DNA from: Arthrobacter crusticola
GTDB taxonomy: Bacteria > Actinomycetota > Actinomycetes > Actinomycetales > Micrococcaceae
Direction: 5' to 3'
Length of the DNA stretch: 64,000 nt
NCBI RefSeq assembly: GCF_004357995.1
Contig: NZ_SMTK01000002.1
Location: forward strand, 310,001 to 374,000
In this document: positions 1-8,280 of the stretch, in pieces
Layout: every line of letters begins with the position of its first letter
How positions within the stretch are numbered: the first letter of the stretch is position 1
Program-made: the position numbers and the translations under genes
Notes under the pieces: model-generated
The model's database searches: none
Told to the model about the DNA's origin: nothing
What the model saw: only the letters and a program-made list of their open reading frames with translations

Positions 1-650
1 TCAAGGTCGAAGACCTTGAAGAGTGCTTCCCTCCCAAACTTGGAACTGTCGGCCACGAAGAACGCTTCCTTCGCGATCGACCGCATGGTCCTCTTGAGCT
101 CAATCTCGTAGCTGCTTGTGTTGAAGATTCCCTGTTCGTCAACCGTGTCGGCCCCGAAGATCGCGACGTCGACGCGCAGGTGCTCGATCTGCTGCACCGA
201 TGAGGGGCCCCACAGCGTGTAGACGTTGGGGAGCAGTTCACCCCCGATGAAGACAAGGTGGGCACTTTGCCGCTCCGCAATCTCAACGCCGATGCGCAGG
301 TCGTTGGTGACGACGGTGAGCCGTGAGTGTTTGAGGTGCTTCGCCACTTCGAGGGTCGTCGATCCGCTGTCGAGCAGGATTGTCTGCCCATCGAGGACCT
401 TGTCCGCCATGGCCTTTCCGATGGCCCGTTTCTCGCGCTTGTGAAGGGATTCCTTGATCGCCGACGGAGTGTCCAGATGCTTCATCGGATACGCCCCGCC
501 GTGCGTGCGCTGCAGGAGCTCCATGCGTTCGAGCTTCTCGAACTCCCGGCGGATGGTCGATGGATTGACGTCCAGCCGCTGCGCGAGGCCTACGACCGAT
601 TGGAAGCCCTCCTCCTGCAGGATCTCAAGAATCATCGCTTGTCTGGTCAT
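1..650 (-). CDS. DeoR-family transcriptional regulator (3' end cut by window)
   Basis: This is the likely repressor of the divergent sugar operon that starts at 885. The first 55 or so residues form a DeoR helix-turn-helix (LAQRLDVNPSTIRREFEKL, then RTHGGAY). They are followed by the sugar-phosphate sensor domain with LLDSGSTTLEVAKHL near residue 95 and VTNDLRIG. About 216 residues are visible against roughly 250 usual for the family, so only the C-terminal tail is missing. The ATG at 650-648 fits the family N-terminus (MTRQAMILEILQEEGF). However, the strong Shine-Dalgarno AAGGAGG (675-681) is placed for another ATG at 667-665, which opens a six-codon frame whose TGA overlaps this start; see findings. 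The effector is probably a phosphorylated intermediate of the neighbouring pathway (inference). Confidence 0.9.
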   Translation of the reverse strand, partial: MTRQAMILEILQEEGFQSVVGLAQRLDVNPSTIRREFEKLERMELLQRTHGGAYPMKHLDTPSAIKESLHKREKRAIGKAMADKVLDGQTILLDSGSTTLEVAKHLKHSRLTVVTNDLRIGVEIAERQSAHLVFIGGELLPNVYTLWGPSSVQQIEHLRVDVAIFGADTVDEQGIFNTSSYEIELKRTMRSIAKEAFFVADSSKFGREALFKVFDL

Positions 651-667
651 ATGTCGGCTTTGGTCAT
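647..667 (-). other. Six-codon upstream reading frame of the deoR-type gene
   Basis: ATG at 667-665 lies 7 nt after AAGGAGG and reads MTKADI, then TGA at 649-647. The TGA overlaps the ATG of the regulator at 650-648. The spacing suggests translational coupling or a leader peptide that sets regulator dosage. That it is translated is inferred from Shine-Dalgarno placement only. Confidence 0.4.
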
Positions 668-693
668 CTGTCGTCCTCCTTGGCGGCAATGCA

Positions 694-761
694 AGTATAG
701 TACCGCGCGGAATGCGCGATATCGTGCAAATATCGCGCAGAGGCCTCCCTGAATCGTGCAA
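694..761. promoter_or_regulatory. Predicted DeoR-type operator region
   Basis: A perfect inverted repeat has arms GCGCGATAT (714-722) and ATATCGCGC (730-738) with a 7-nt spacer. The octamer TCGTGCAA occurs at 722-729 and again at 754-761, a 32-bp step or about three helical turns. On the minus strand, TATACT/TACTAT (694-702) could be the -10 box of the regulator gene, which would put the repeat over its -35 region. Autoregulation plus control of the operon is the likely role (inference). Confidence 0.55.
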
Positions 762-778
762 GGATTGAGCAAAATTCA

Positions 779-808
779 TTGACACCCGCGCAGACGCGAC
801 TTTAGAGT
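779..808 (+). promoter_or_regulatory. Predicted sigma-70-type promoter of the sugar operon
   Basis: A consensus -35 box TTGACA (779-784) and a -10 candidate TAGAGT (803-808) are separated by 18 bp. Transcription would start near 815, giving an untranslated leader of about 70 nt before the binding-protein gene. It lies just downstream of the predicted DeoR operator. Confidence 0.55.
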
Positions 809-884
809 TCACCGCAGTTTCACTATCGGTGTCCCGCACGAGTGCAGCACGAGGCAGCACTGGCACCGTCACAAAGGAGTGGCA

Positions 885-1931
885 ATGAAGCACGGAAATG
901 CCGTCAAATTTCTTTCAGTGGGAGCTGCCGCCATGCTCCTTGCCTCCTGTGGCACCACCGGGGGCGGAGGCTCCGAAGGCGGAGGTTCGGGCGGAGGCGA
1001 CGCTGGAGCCGCGGAGGATATGTCTATGGTGACCGTCGTCAAGATCACCGGCGTCGGCTGGTTCGACCGGATGGAGGAAGGCGTCACCAGCTTCGCCGAC
1101 TCGACCGGCATCGACGCCCGGCAGGTCGGCGGCGATGACGCAAGTCCTGAGAAGCAGATCCAGATCATCCAGGACCTCATTCCGCAGAACCCGACCGCCA
1201 TTACCGTGGTTCCCAACTCACCCGAGGGCCTTGAGAACGTCCTCGCGCAGGCACGGGAGCAGGGCATCGTGGTGGTCACCCACGAGGCCAGCGGCATCAA
1301 GAACGCGGACATCGACATCGAAGCGTTCGACAACAAGGCCTACGGCGCCCAGATCATGGACAACCTCGCGGAGTGCATGGGCGGTGAGGGTGAGTATGTC
1401 TCCTTCGTCGGCGGCCTCACGGCCAAGACCCACATGGACTGGGTCCAGGGCGCACTGGACCAGCAGGAGGCCGAATATCCGGACCTCACCCGTGTTGAAG
1501 ACCCGATCGAAAGCAAGGAGGACGAGGGCGTCGCGTACTCGCGGGCCAAGGAGGTCCTGGCGAAGTACCCCGACATCAAGGGCTTCCAGGGTTCGGCCGG
1601 CACAGATGTCGCCGGTATCGCCCGCGCGGTGCAGGAGGCGGGCCGCGAAGATGACGTCTGCGTCATGGGAACCAGCATCCCGTCGGTGTCGCAGAAGTAT
1701 CTTGAGGACGGCTCGATCGACAAAATCTTCTTCTGGGACCCCGCGCTGGCCGGCGAAGCCCAGCTGAAAATCGCGCAGCTGCTCGCTGAAGGCGAGACGG
1801 TCGGGGATGGCACGGACCTGGGAATCGAAGGCTACACCTCGCTTAAGAAGCTCGAGGGTTTCGACAACGTTGTCGTCGGCGATGCGGCGGTTGAGGTCGA
1901 CGCCGAGAACGTCGGCGACTACGACTTCTAG
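885..1931 (+). CDS. Sugar ABC importer substrate-binding lipoprotein (LsrB/RhaS-like)
   Basis: This 348-residue extracellular solute-binding protein should capture the operon's sugar or polyol. The signal peptide ends in the lipobox LLASC (about residues 18-22), and a Gly-rich linker follows. The mature part is a two-lobed periplasmic-binding fold (KITGVGWFDRMEEG, AITVVPNSPEGLENVL). The C-terminus (ENVGDYDF) resembles what I recall of the LsrB/RhaS group. The ATG at 885 is preferred over GTG at 879 because AAAGGAG (873-879) sits 5 nt upstream. It is the first gene of the operon and is separated from the transporter genes by a long hairpin, which usually allows binding-protein excess. The ligand cannot be read from sequence. 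The positions I recall for autoinducer-2 binding look different here, so AI-2 uptake is unlikely. Confidence 0.88.
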   Translation: MKHGNAVKFLSVGAAAMLLASCGTTGGGGSEGGGSGGGDAGAAEDMSMVTVVKITGVGWFDRMEEGVTSFADSTGIDARQVGGDDASPEKQIQIIQDLIPQNPTAITVVPNSPEGLENVLAQAREQGIVVVTHEASGIKNADIDIEAFDNKAYGAQIMDNLAECMGGEGEYVSFVGGLTAKTHMDWVQGALDQQEAEYPDLTRVEDPIESKEDEGVAYSRAKEVLAKYPDIKGFQGSAGTDVAGIARAVQEAGREDDVCVMGTSIPSVSQKYLEDGSIDKIFFWDPALAGEAQLKIAQLLAEGETVGDGTDLGIEGYTSLKKLEGFDNVVVGDAAVEVDAENVGDYDF

Positions 1932-1950
1932 ACCGGTTCATCCCCGCACA

Positions 1951-1990
1951 TCGGGGTCCGTGCGCTGCAGACGGGGCGCACGGACCCCGA
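1951..1990 (+). terminator. Intercistronic hairpin (attenuator or mRNA stabiliser)
   Basis: A perfect 14-bp stem (1951-1964 with 1977-1990) encloses a 12-nt loop between the binding-protein stop and the ATPase start. There is no T tract after it, and the operon continues 20 bp later. Partial termination or 3'-end protection of the binding-protein message is more likely than full termination. Confidence 0.7.
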
Positions 1991-2009
1991 ACCGCCAAAG
2001 GACATCTTC

Positions 2010-3530
2010 ATGACAAGCAGCAACCCGCCGACGGGGCAGCCCGGTGTGCCCGTCCTGGAAGTGCGCAATATATCCAAGAGCTACGGGGGAGCGAAGGCCC
2101 TTGAGGGGGTATCCCTCGCCCTTCAAGCCGGCCACGTCCACTGCCTCGCGGGTGAGAACGGATGCGGCAAGTCGACGTTGATCAAGATCATCAGCGGGGC
2201 CGAGCGTCCCGACGGCGGCGAAATTTTCATCGACGGCAAGCCCCACCCCTTCATGACGCCGTCACAGGCCATAAAGGAAGGAATCCAGGTCATCTACCAG
2301 GATTTCTCCCTGTTCCCGAACCTCACTGTGGCCGAGAATATCGTCCTCACCTCGGTCGTCGCGAAGCGGTCAAAGGTCTTTTCGGCCGGCAAGAACCGTC
2401 CGGCCGCCGAACGCATCGTCAAGGAGCTCGGGCTGACGCTCGACCTCGACAAGGACGTCGAACGGCTGTCCGTCGCGGACAAGCAGCTCACCGCCATCTG
2501 CCGGGCATTGGTCAGTGAGGCACGCGTCATCATCATGGATGAGCCCACGACGGCCCTCACCCACAGCGAGGTGGCCCGGCTTTTCGGCATTGTCCGCAAA
2601 CTCCAGGACCGCGGGGTCGCCCTGGTCTTTGTGAGCCACAAGCTCGAAGAAGCGCTTCAGGTCTCGCAGGACCTGACAATCCTGAGGAACGGCATCCACG
2701 TTGTCTCAGGGCCCACCACCGGTTTCGACCGGCGGTCCCTCATCAAGCACATGACCGGGCGGGCCGTGAACGAGACCCGGCTCATCACGAGTCCCCAACT
2801 CGAAGAGCGACCCGTCCTCAGCGTTCGTTCGCTCTCGGTCTCGGGCGCCTTCCACGACGTGTCCTTCGACCTCCACCGGGGAGAGATCCTGGGGATCACC
2901 GGACTGCTCGGCTCCGGACGAAGCGAAATCGCTGAATCCCTGTTTGGAGTGCTTCCCGCCGATTCGGGAACCGTCGAGGTGGAGGGCAAGACTGTCCGCG
3001 TCCGCTCGATCGACGACGCCATCCGCGCCGGCATCGGCTACGTGCCCGAGGACCGGCTGACCCAGGGGCTCTTTCTGGAGAAGTCGATCGCGGACAACAT
3101 CATCGCGGGGTCGGTCGATAAGCACCGCAGGGGACCGGTCCTCCTCGATTCGAAGAAGGTCTCGTCCTCCATCCGCCGGCTGTTCGATCAGCTGCGCATC
3201 AAAGCACCGAATGTGCTGGCCCCGGTCCGCAGCCTCTCGGGCGGCAACGCACAACGCGTCGTGCTGGCCAAGTGGCTCGCCAACCAGCCCAAGGTCCTGA
3301 TGCTCAACGGTCCGACGGTCGGTGTCGATGTTGGATCGAAGGAAGAGATCCTCGCGGTGCTCAGGGAGCAGGCGGGAAACGGTATGGGCGTTCTGGTCAT
3401 TTCGGACGACGTGCCCGAGCTCGTCACGGTGTGCAACCGGGTCCTCATCGTCCGGCAGGGCTCGGTGATTGACATCCTTGAAGGCGACGGCGTGAACGGT
3501 ACAGCCATTGAGGAGCTGATGGCGGCATGA
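2010..3530 (+). CDS. Sugar ABC importer ATPase with two nucleotide-binding domains
   Basis: This 506-residue protein has the RbsA/XylG/LsrA architecture and energises the importer formed with the next two permeases. Domain 1 has Walker A GENGCGKST (about residue 48) and Walker B VIIMDEPTTAL. Its signature region, RLSVADKQLTAICRAL, is the degenerate form usual in this family. Domain 2 begins near residue 265, with a degenerate Walker A (GLLGSGRSE) and a signature LSGGNAQRVVLAKWL. AAAGGA lies 8 nt before ATG 2010. The stop overlaps the next start as ATGA. Confidence 0.93.
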   Translation: MTSSNPPTGQPGVPVLEVRNISKSYGGAKALEGVSLALQAGHVHCLAGENGCGKSTLIKIISGAERPDGGEIFIDGKPHPFMTPSQAIKEGIQVIYQDFSLFPNLTVAENIVLTSVVAKRSKVFSAGKNRPAAERIVKELGLTLDLDKDVERLSVADKQLTAICRALVSEARVIIMDEPTTALTHSEVARLFGIVRKLQDRGVALVFVSHKLEEALQVSQDLTILRNGIHVVSGPTTGFDRRSLIKHMTGRAVNETRLITSPQLEERPVLSVRSLSVSGAFHDVSFDLHRGEILGITGLLGSGRSEIAESLFGVLPADSGTVEVEGKTVRVRSIDDAIRAGIGYVPEDRLTQGLFLEKSIADNIIAGSVDKHRRGPVLLDSKKVSSSIRRLFDQLRIKAPNVLAPVRSLSGGNAQRVVLAKWLANQPKVLMLNGPTVGVDVGSKEEILAVLREQAGNGMGVLVISDDVPELVTVCNRVLIVRQGSVIDILEGDGVNGTAIEELMAA

Positions 3531-4570
3531 GCGAGACCCGCACGCTGCCCCGTGCCAGCGGCCTTGCCCGGTTCAAGGGCGCCAACAACGAGGGCGTCCT
3601 CGCCTTGGTGCTGGTCGTCCTCATTATCGGCATGACGATCATCAGCCCGTCGTTTTTCTCCGTCGGAACCTTCTTCGCCATCCTGCGCAGCTCGATCGTC
3701 CCTCTCGTGTTTGCGCTCGCGGTCCTCATCGTCATCATCAGCGGCGGTATCGATGTCTCCTTCGCGGCGATCGCGATCTTTGCCGCCTACACGGCGGTCA
3801 AACTTACCGGCAGCGGGAACTTCGACCCCGGGTTGATCGCCATCGTCCTCTTCGCATGCCTGATCGGGGCCCTGCTTGGACTGGTCAACGGCGCGGTGAT
3901 TGCGAGATTCCGGCTTTCAACCCTCATCGTCACCCTCGGCACCCAAGGCATCTTCCGGGGCCTCCTGGTGGCTTACATCGGTTCCCGGTACATCGCGGAC
4001 CTCCCCGGAAGCATGTCCGCGGTTTCGACGTCGAATCTCATCTCCCTGGAGGGCGGAGGGGCAAACGCCTACCTGCATGTCCTCGTGGTCCCGGTTGTCC
4101 TCCTGTGTGTCCTCATCGCCCTGATGCTGCGAAGGACAATGTTCGGCCGGGGAATCTACGCCCTGGGCGGTGACATGGAGGCAGCGCGCCGCGCCGGGTT
4201 CTCCGTGGTGCGGATCCAGATCGCCCTGTACGTCCTGGCTGGAGTGCTCGCCGCGCTGGCCGGCGTCTTCCACGTGATCCTCGGCCGCAACGCCAACCCG
4301 CAGGACCTCGTCGGGACCGAGCTGGACATCATCGCTGCCGTCGTTCTCGGCGGAGCCTCCATCTTCGGAGGACGCGGCTCGGTCCTCGGCACCGTGCTTG
4401 GTGTGCTGCTGGTGCAGCTGATCAACAACAGCCTCATCCTGGTCGGGGTTCCCACCGCCTGGCAGCGCACGGCGGTCGGCGTGCTGCTCGTGATCGGTGT
4501 GGGCATCCAGGCGATCTCCGCCAAGCGTGAGTCGAAACGGGTTCTCGTGAACGACGAGGTGAAGGAGTAG
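3527..4570 (+). CDS. Sugar ABC importer permease 1 (BPD_transp_2 family)
   Basis: This 347-residue membrane protein of the RbsC/LsrC type has about nine to ten hydrophobic segments. It carries the family's cytoplasmic signature around EAARRAGFSVVRIQIALYV and GTELDIIAAVVLGGASIFGG near residues 220-290. It should pair with the second permease as a heterodimer over the double ATPase. The start overlaps the ATPase stop (ATGA), and the next gene begins 2 nt after the stop, so translation is probably coupled. Confidence 0.92.
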   Translation: MSETRTLPRASGLARFKGANNEGVLALVLVVLIIGMTIISPSFFSVGTFFAILRSSIVPLVFALAVLIVIISGGIDVSFAAIAIFAAYTAVKLTGSGNFDPGLIAIVLFACLIGALLGLVNGAVIARFRLSTLIVTLGTQGIFRGLLVAYIGSRYIADLPGSMSAVSTSNLISLEGGGANAYLHVLVVPVVLLCVLIALMLRRTMFGRGIYALGGDMEAARRAGFSVVRIQIALYVLAGVLAALAGVFHVILGRNANPQDLVGTELDIIAAVVLGGASIFGGRGSVLGTVLGVLLVQLINNSLILVGVPTAWQRTAVGVLLVIGVGIQAISAKRESKRVLVNDEVKE

Positions 4571-4572
4571 CC

Positions 4573-5679
4573 ATGGCGCAGACAAGCAACAAACCCGACC
4601 TGCGGACCCCCGGCGGATTCAACGCCCAGATCGACAATGGCATGGGTGCAATGCTCGGCAGGCTGACGCGGGACCGGAGCGTCGTGCGTATGCTCGTGCT
4701 ACTGGTGGCGGCGTTTGCCTTCTTCACCCTCCTGCGGCCGTCAATCTTCCTCAACCCGCTGAACCTCGAAAACATCGCTGTGTCGGCCCCCGAGATCGGG
4801 ATCCTTGCCATCGCCATGATGCTGGCCATGCTCACCGGGGGAATCGACCTCTCGGTCGTCGCGATCGCCAACTTCACGGCGATCACCATCACCACGCTGT
4901 ACGCGGGCCTGGCCGCTGGCAATCCCGGGCAGGCGAACTCGCTCCTTCCCCTCATCCTGCTGCTGGGGCTGGCCCTGGCCGCCGTCGCCGGCTGGTTCAA
5001 CGGCTTCCTCATCGGCGTCATCGGGATCACCCCGATTCTGGCGACACTTGCCACCATGCAGATCCTCAACGGCATCGCCGTCGTCTGGACCGGTGGCCAA
5101 ACCCTCTACGGCGCCCCCGAGTCGCTCAGCGTCATCGCCAAAACCACAATCGCCGGCGTCCCGGTGCTCTTCCTGTTCTTCCTGCTGATTGCCGTCGTCG
5201 TCGCGGTGCTGGTCAACGTGACACCGCTGGGTTTGAAACTCCAGCTGCAAGGCGCCAACCCCGTGGCCGCCCGGTACTCCGGCATTGGAAGCAGAGGGGT
5301 GCTCACCTCGACATATGTCACCTCCGGACTGCTGGGCGGACTCGCAGGGATCGTCTTCATCGCCCGGAACCCGACGGCAAGTGCCGACTACGGATCCTCC
5401 TACGTGCTGCTGGTGATCGTTATCGCCGTGCTCGGCGGAACCAACCCCGCCGGCGGGTTCGCCACTGTCGCCGGCGTGGTGCTCGCAACGCTCACCCTCC
5501 AGGTGGTGTCGAGCGGTTTCAACGCCCTGCGGCTCTCCGCCTATGAATATTCAATCGCCCAGGGCGTGATCCTGATCGCTGTCATGGTCGCGGATCAGAT
5601 GCGCTTCCGCGCCCGACGACGTAAACGGGACCTCCAGCCCCCGGTACCAGCAGCCCCCGAAACCCAAGGAAAATCATGA
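4573..5679 (+). CDS. Sugar ABC importer permease 2 (BPD_transp_2 family)
   Basis: This 368-residue multi-spanning protein of the RbsC/LsrD type has GIDLSVVAIANFTAI near residue 95, AARYSGIGSRGVLTSTYV near 232 and VIAVLGGTNPAGGF near 283, all typical of the family. A basic C-terminal tail (RFRARRRKRDLQPP) is probably cytoplasmic. It is a paralogue of the preceding permease. Its stop overlaps the dhaK start (ATGA), which directly ties transport to the kinase genes. Confidence 0.92.
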   Translation: MAQTSNKPDLRTPGGFNAQIDNGMGAMLGRLTRDRSVVRMLVLLVAAFAFFTLLRPSIFLNPLNLENIAVSAPEIGILAIAMMLAMLTGGIDLSVVAIANFTAITITTLYAGLAAGNPGQANSLLPLILLLGLALAAVAGWFNGFLIGVIGITPILATLATMQILNGIAVVWTGGQTLYGAPESLSVIAKTTIAGVPVLFLFFLLIAVVVAVLVNVTPLGLKLQLQGANPVAARYSGIGSRGVLTSTYVTSGLLGGLAGIVFIARNPTASADYGSSYVLLVIVIAVLGGTNPAGGFATVAGVVLATLTLQVVSSGFNALRLSAYEYSIAQGVILIAVMVADQMRFRARRRKRDLQPPVPAAPETQGKS

Positions 5680-6677
5680 AGAAACTGATTAATAAGCCCG
5701 AAAACTTCGTCGACGAGATGATCGAGGGCATCATCCTCGCCCACCCCGACATGGTGCGCACCCCGGGGGAGGACAAGCGGATTATGGTGCGCGCGGACGC
5801 CCCCCGGAAGGACAGGGTAGGCATCGTGACCGGCGGCGGCTCGGGTCACCTGCCCTTGTTCAAGGGGTACGTCGGCGCAGGGCTGTGCTCCGCCGTCGCC
5901 ATCGGGAACGTGTTTTCCTCGCCCTCCTCCGACCAGATCTTCCAGGCAACCAAGGCGGTGGACGGAGGTGCCGGGGTGCTGTACCTGTACGGCAACTACG
6001 GCGGGGACGTCTTCAACTTCGACCTCGCCGCCGACCTCGCCGAACTCGAGGACATCGAGACGCTGACGGTCCTCGGGCGCGACGACGTCGCCAGCCAGCC
6101 CAAGGAGCGGTCGGCGGACCGCCGGGGCGTTGCCGGCATCATCTTTGCCTACAAGGCCGCCGGTGCCGCAGCAGAACGGGGGGACTCGCTGAAGGAGGTG
6201 GCAGCGGCGGCCGAAGACATTATCGAGAACACGGCGACGATGGGAATCGGCCTGTCCCCGACGATCCTGCCCACCACCGGGAAGGCGAGCTTCGACCTGC
6301 CTGACGGCGAGATGGAGATTGGCATCGGCATCCACGGCGAGCCCGGAATCCACCGCGGAGCGCTTGAGACAGCGGACGAGGTAGCCGAACGCCTGATGCG
6401 GCCCCTCGTCGAGGATCTCGGCCTCAGCTCCGGGGACCGTATCGCAGTCCTCGTCAACGGGATGGGCGCAACCCCTCTGGAGGAGCTGTACGTCCTGTAC
6501 CGGAAGGTGCACCGCATCGCCGAGGAGCTCGGCCTCACCGTCGAGAAGCGCTACGTCGGTGAGTATGCGACAAGCCTGGAGATGGCGGGCGCCTCGCTCT
6601 CACTGCTGAAGCTCGATGACGAACGGCTTGCCCTCCTCAACGCCCCGGCGTCCTCTCCGTTCTTCCGGGAAGGGTGA
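5676..6677 (+). CDS. dhaK: Dihydroxyacetone-kinase-type substrate-binding subunit DhaK
   Basis: At 333 residues this is full length for DhaK. GGGSGHLPLFKGYVG (about residue 52) and GNYGGDVFNFDLA match the substrate-binding domain. IGIHGEPG near residue 217 carries the His that forms the covalent hemiaminal with the ketose substrate. With DhaL and no PTS subunit DhaM nearby, the pair should use ATP directly. Related actinobacterial kinases act on erythrulose and other short ketoses, so dihydroxyacetone is only one possible substrate. Its position directly behind an importer suggests it phosphorylates an imported or derived C3-C5 ketose (inference). Confidence 0.92.
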   Translation: MKKLINKPENFVDEMIEGIILAHPDMVRTPGEDKRIMVRADAPRKDRVGIVTGGGSGHLPLFKGYVGAGLCSAVAIGNVFSSPSSDQIFQATKAVDGGAGVLYLYGNYGGDVFNFDLAADLAELEDIETLTVLGRDDVASQPKERSADRRGVAGIIFAYKAAGAAAERGDSLKEVAAAAEDIIENTATMGIGLSPTILPTTGKASFDLPDGEMEIGIGIHGEPGIHRGALETADEVAERLMRPLVEDLGLSSGDRIAVLVNGMGATPLEELYVLYRKVHRIAEELGLTVEKRYVGEYATSLEMAGASLSLLKLDDERLALLNAPASSPFFREG

Positions 6678-6682
6678 GTGCC

Positions 6683-7294
6683 ATGGACGGAGCAGCACTG
6701 AACCTTGCCATCCGCAACAGCCTTGCCGAAGTGACGCAGTACGCCGATGAACTGCGCGACCTTGACGCCGCGCTCGGCGACGGGGACCTGGGTGTCACCG
6801 TCTCACTCGGAGCCAAGGCCGTGATTCAGGCCCTTGAAGAACTTCCTGACGACGCACTGCCGGCCGAGATCGCGAAAACCTGCGCCAAGGCCTTCGCCAA
6901 CGCCAACCCATCGACGATGGCGGCTCTCGTTGCAGGCGCGCTGCTGGCCGGATCACGCGTCTGGGGCGAATCGACGACCGTGTCGATCGACAGTGGAGCT
7001 GATTTCATCGCCGCTGCGGCGGACAGCATCGGCAAACGCGGAAAGTCTCAGGTGGGTGACAAAACCATCCTCGACGCACTCGCTCCGACCGCCGACGCAC
7101 TTCGGGGCGCGGATACCGCGAACGAAGCCCTGGACCGTGCCATCCTGGCCGCTGGGCGCGGAGTGCGGGAAACCATCGGAATGCAGTCGATGCGCGGCAG
7201 GGCGTCCTGGCTTCAGGAGCGGAGCATCGGTCTTCAGGATCCCGGTGCAACGGCCCTGCTTCGATTCCTTGAGGCTTGGCGCGACGCCAACTGA
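6683..7294 (+). CDS. dhaL: Dihydroxyacetone-kinase-type nucleotide-binding subunit DhaL
   Basis: This 203-residue helical ATP-binding subunit pairs with DhaK. LDAALGDGDLG near residue 27 supplies the Asp residues that hold Mg-ATP. GDKTILDAL and GRASWL are also family hallmarks. ATG 6683 has GGAAGGG 8 nt upstream. A GTG at 6674 overlapping the dhaK stop (GTGA) would add three residues and is the alternative start. The absence of DhaM makes ATP the likely phosphoryl donor. Confidence 0.9.
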   Translation: MDGAALNLAIRNSLAEVTQYADELRDLDAALGDGDLGVTVSLGAKAVIQALEELPDDALPAEIAKTCAKAFANANPSTMAALVAGALLAGSRVWGESTTVSIDSGADFIAAAADSIGKRGKSQVGDKTILDALAPTADALRGADTANEALDRAILAAGRGVRETIGMQSMRGRASWLQERSIGLQDPGATALLRFLEAWRDAN

Positions 7295-7312
7295 CCCGTT
7301 CCATTACATGAT

Positions 7313-7332
7313 TGCCGGAGGTCTCTCCGGCA
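7313..7332 (+). other. Perfect 8-bp hairpin between dhaL and the dehydrogenase gene
   Basis: TGCCGGAG (7313-7320) and CTCCGGCA (7325-7332) enclose a 4-nt loop in the 65-nt gap, the only such gap between 2010 and 11707. It may be an RNA processing or stability element that separates the expression of the two halves of the operon (inference). Confidence 0.5.
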
Positions 7333-7359
7333 AACGCCGGAAAGAGAAAGCAGGAAAAC

Positions 7360-8280
7360 ATGGCACGAATCGCCTATCTGGGTCTGGGGACGATGGGCCG
7401 CGGCATGGCCGCGAACCTCGCCGCGGCCGGACACGAGGTCACCACCTGGAACCGGACCCCGCGGGACACCCCGGAACTCGACGCGGCGGGGGTCCGACGC
7501 GCGGAATCGCTTCAGGACGCGGTGAGCGGTGCCGACTATGTCCTGTACTGCCTCGCCGACGACAAGGCCGTGCGCGAGGTCGTGCTCGCGCCGGGCGGAG
7601 TTGCCGAGCTTGTCGATGAGCATTCAGTGGTCATCGACCTCTCGACAATCAGCCCCGAAACCAGCCTGGCGGAAGCGGAGGCCTTTTCGGCGCGGGGAAT
7701 CTCCTTCCTCGACGCACCGGTGTTCGGATCGAAGGGGGAGGCGGCAGCGGGAGGCCTGTGGATCGTTGCAGGCGGGGCGAGGGACGTCTTTGAAGACGCC
7801 AAGGAAGTACTCGATCCCATCAGTGAGACCACCCACTACATGGGCGGCCCCGGCAACGGTGCGCGCATGAAGCTCGTGGGAAACCTGACCGTTGCTGCCC
7901 AGCTCGAGGCGCTGGGGGAATCGCTCACCCTTGCCCGCAAGGCCGGACTTGACCTGCAGGACGTCCTCGGGGTTTTCGCAGTGACTGATTTCCGCTCGCC
8001 AATCTTCGACGGAGTCGGCAGTGCGGTGCTGGCCGGGGACTACTCGCCAAGTTTCGCCCTCAAGCTCATGCTGAAGGACGCCCTCCTGGTCAAGGACTTC
8101 GCCGACGGCCTCGGAGCCCCCATCCCGGCGACCGAGGCGACCCTCGGCACCATCCGAACGGCAGTCGATTCGGGCTGGGGTGAGGAAAACGCCTCCGCCC
8201 TCATCAAGGCACTGGCAGCGGCGGCCGACGTCGAGCTGTCCGGTTCCTCATCAGCAACAGCACACCAGGAGGTCCAATGA
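7360..8280 (+). CDS. NAD(P)-dependent beta-hydroxyacid dehydrogenase (HIBADH family)
   Basis: This 306-residue enzyme begins with a Rossmann dinucleotide site (YLGLGTMGRGMAANL). It has the substrate motif DAPVFGSKGEAAAGG near residue 123 and the catalytic-lysine motif GNGARMKLVGN near 166, all in 3-hydroxyisobutyrate/tartronate-semialdehyde reductase style. It probably oxidises or reduces a hydroxy acid or its semialdehyde in this pathway; the exact substrate is unknown. ATG 7360 starts right at the Rossmann strand. The stop overlaps the btpA-type start (ATGA). Confidence 0.88.
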   Translation: MARIAYLGLGTMGRGMAANLAAAGHEVTTWNRTPRDTPELDAAGVRRAESLQDAVSGADYVLYCLADDKAVREVVLAPGGVAELVDEHSVVIDLSTISPETSLAEAEAFSARGISFLDAPVFGSKGEAAAGGLWIVAGGARDVFEDAKEVLDPISETTHYMGGPGNGARMKLVGNLTVAAQLEALGESLTLARKAGLDLQDVLGVFAVTDFRSPIFDGVGSAVLAGDYSPSFALKLMLKDALLVKDFADGLGAPIPATEATLGTIRTAVDSGWGEENASALIKALAAAADVELSGSSSATAHQEVQ

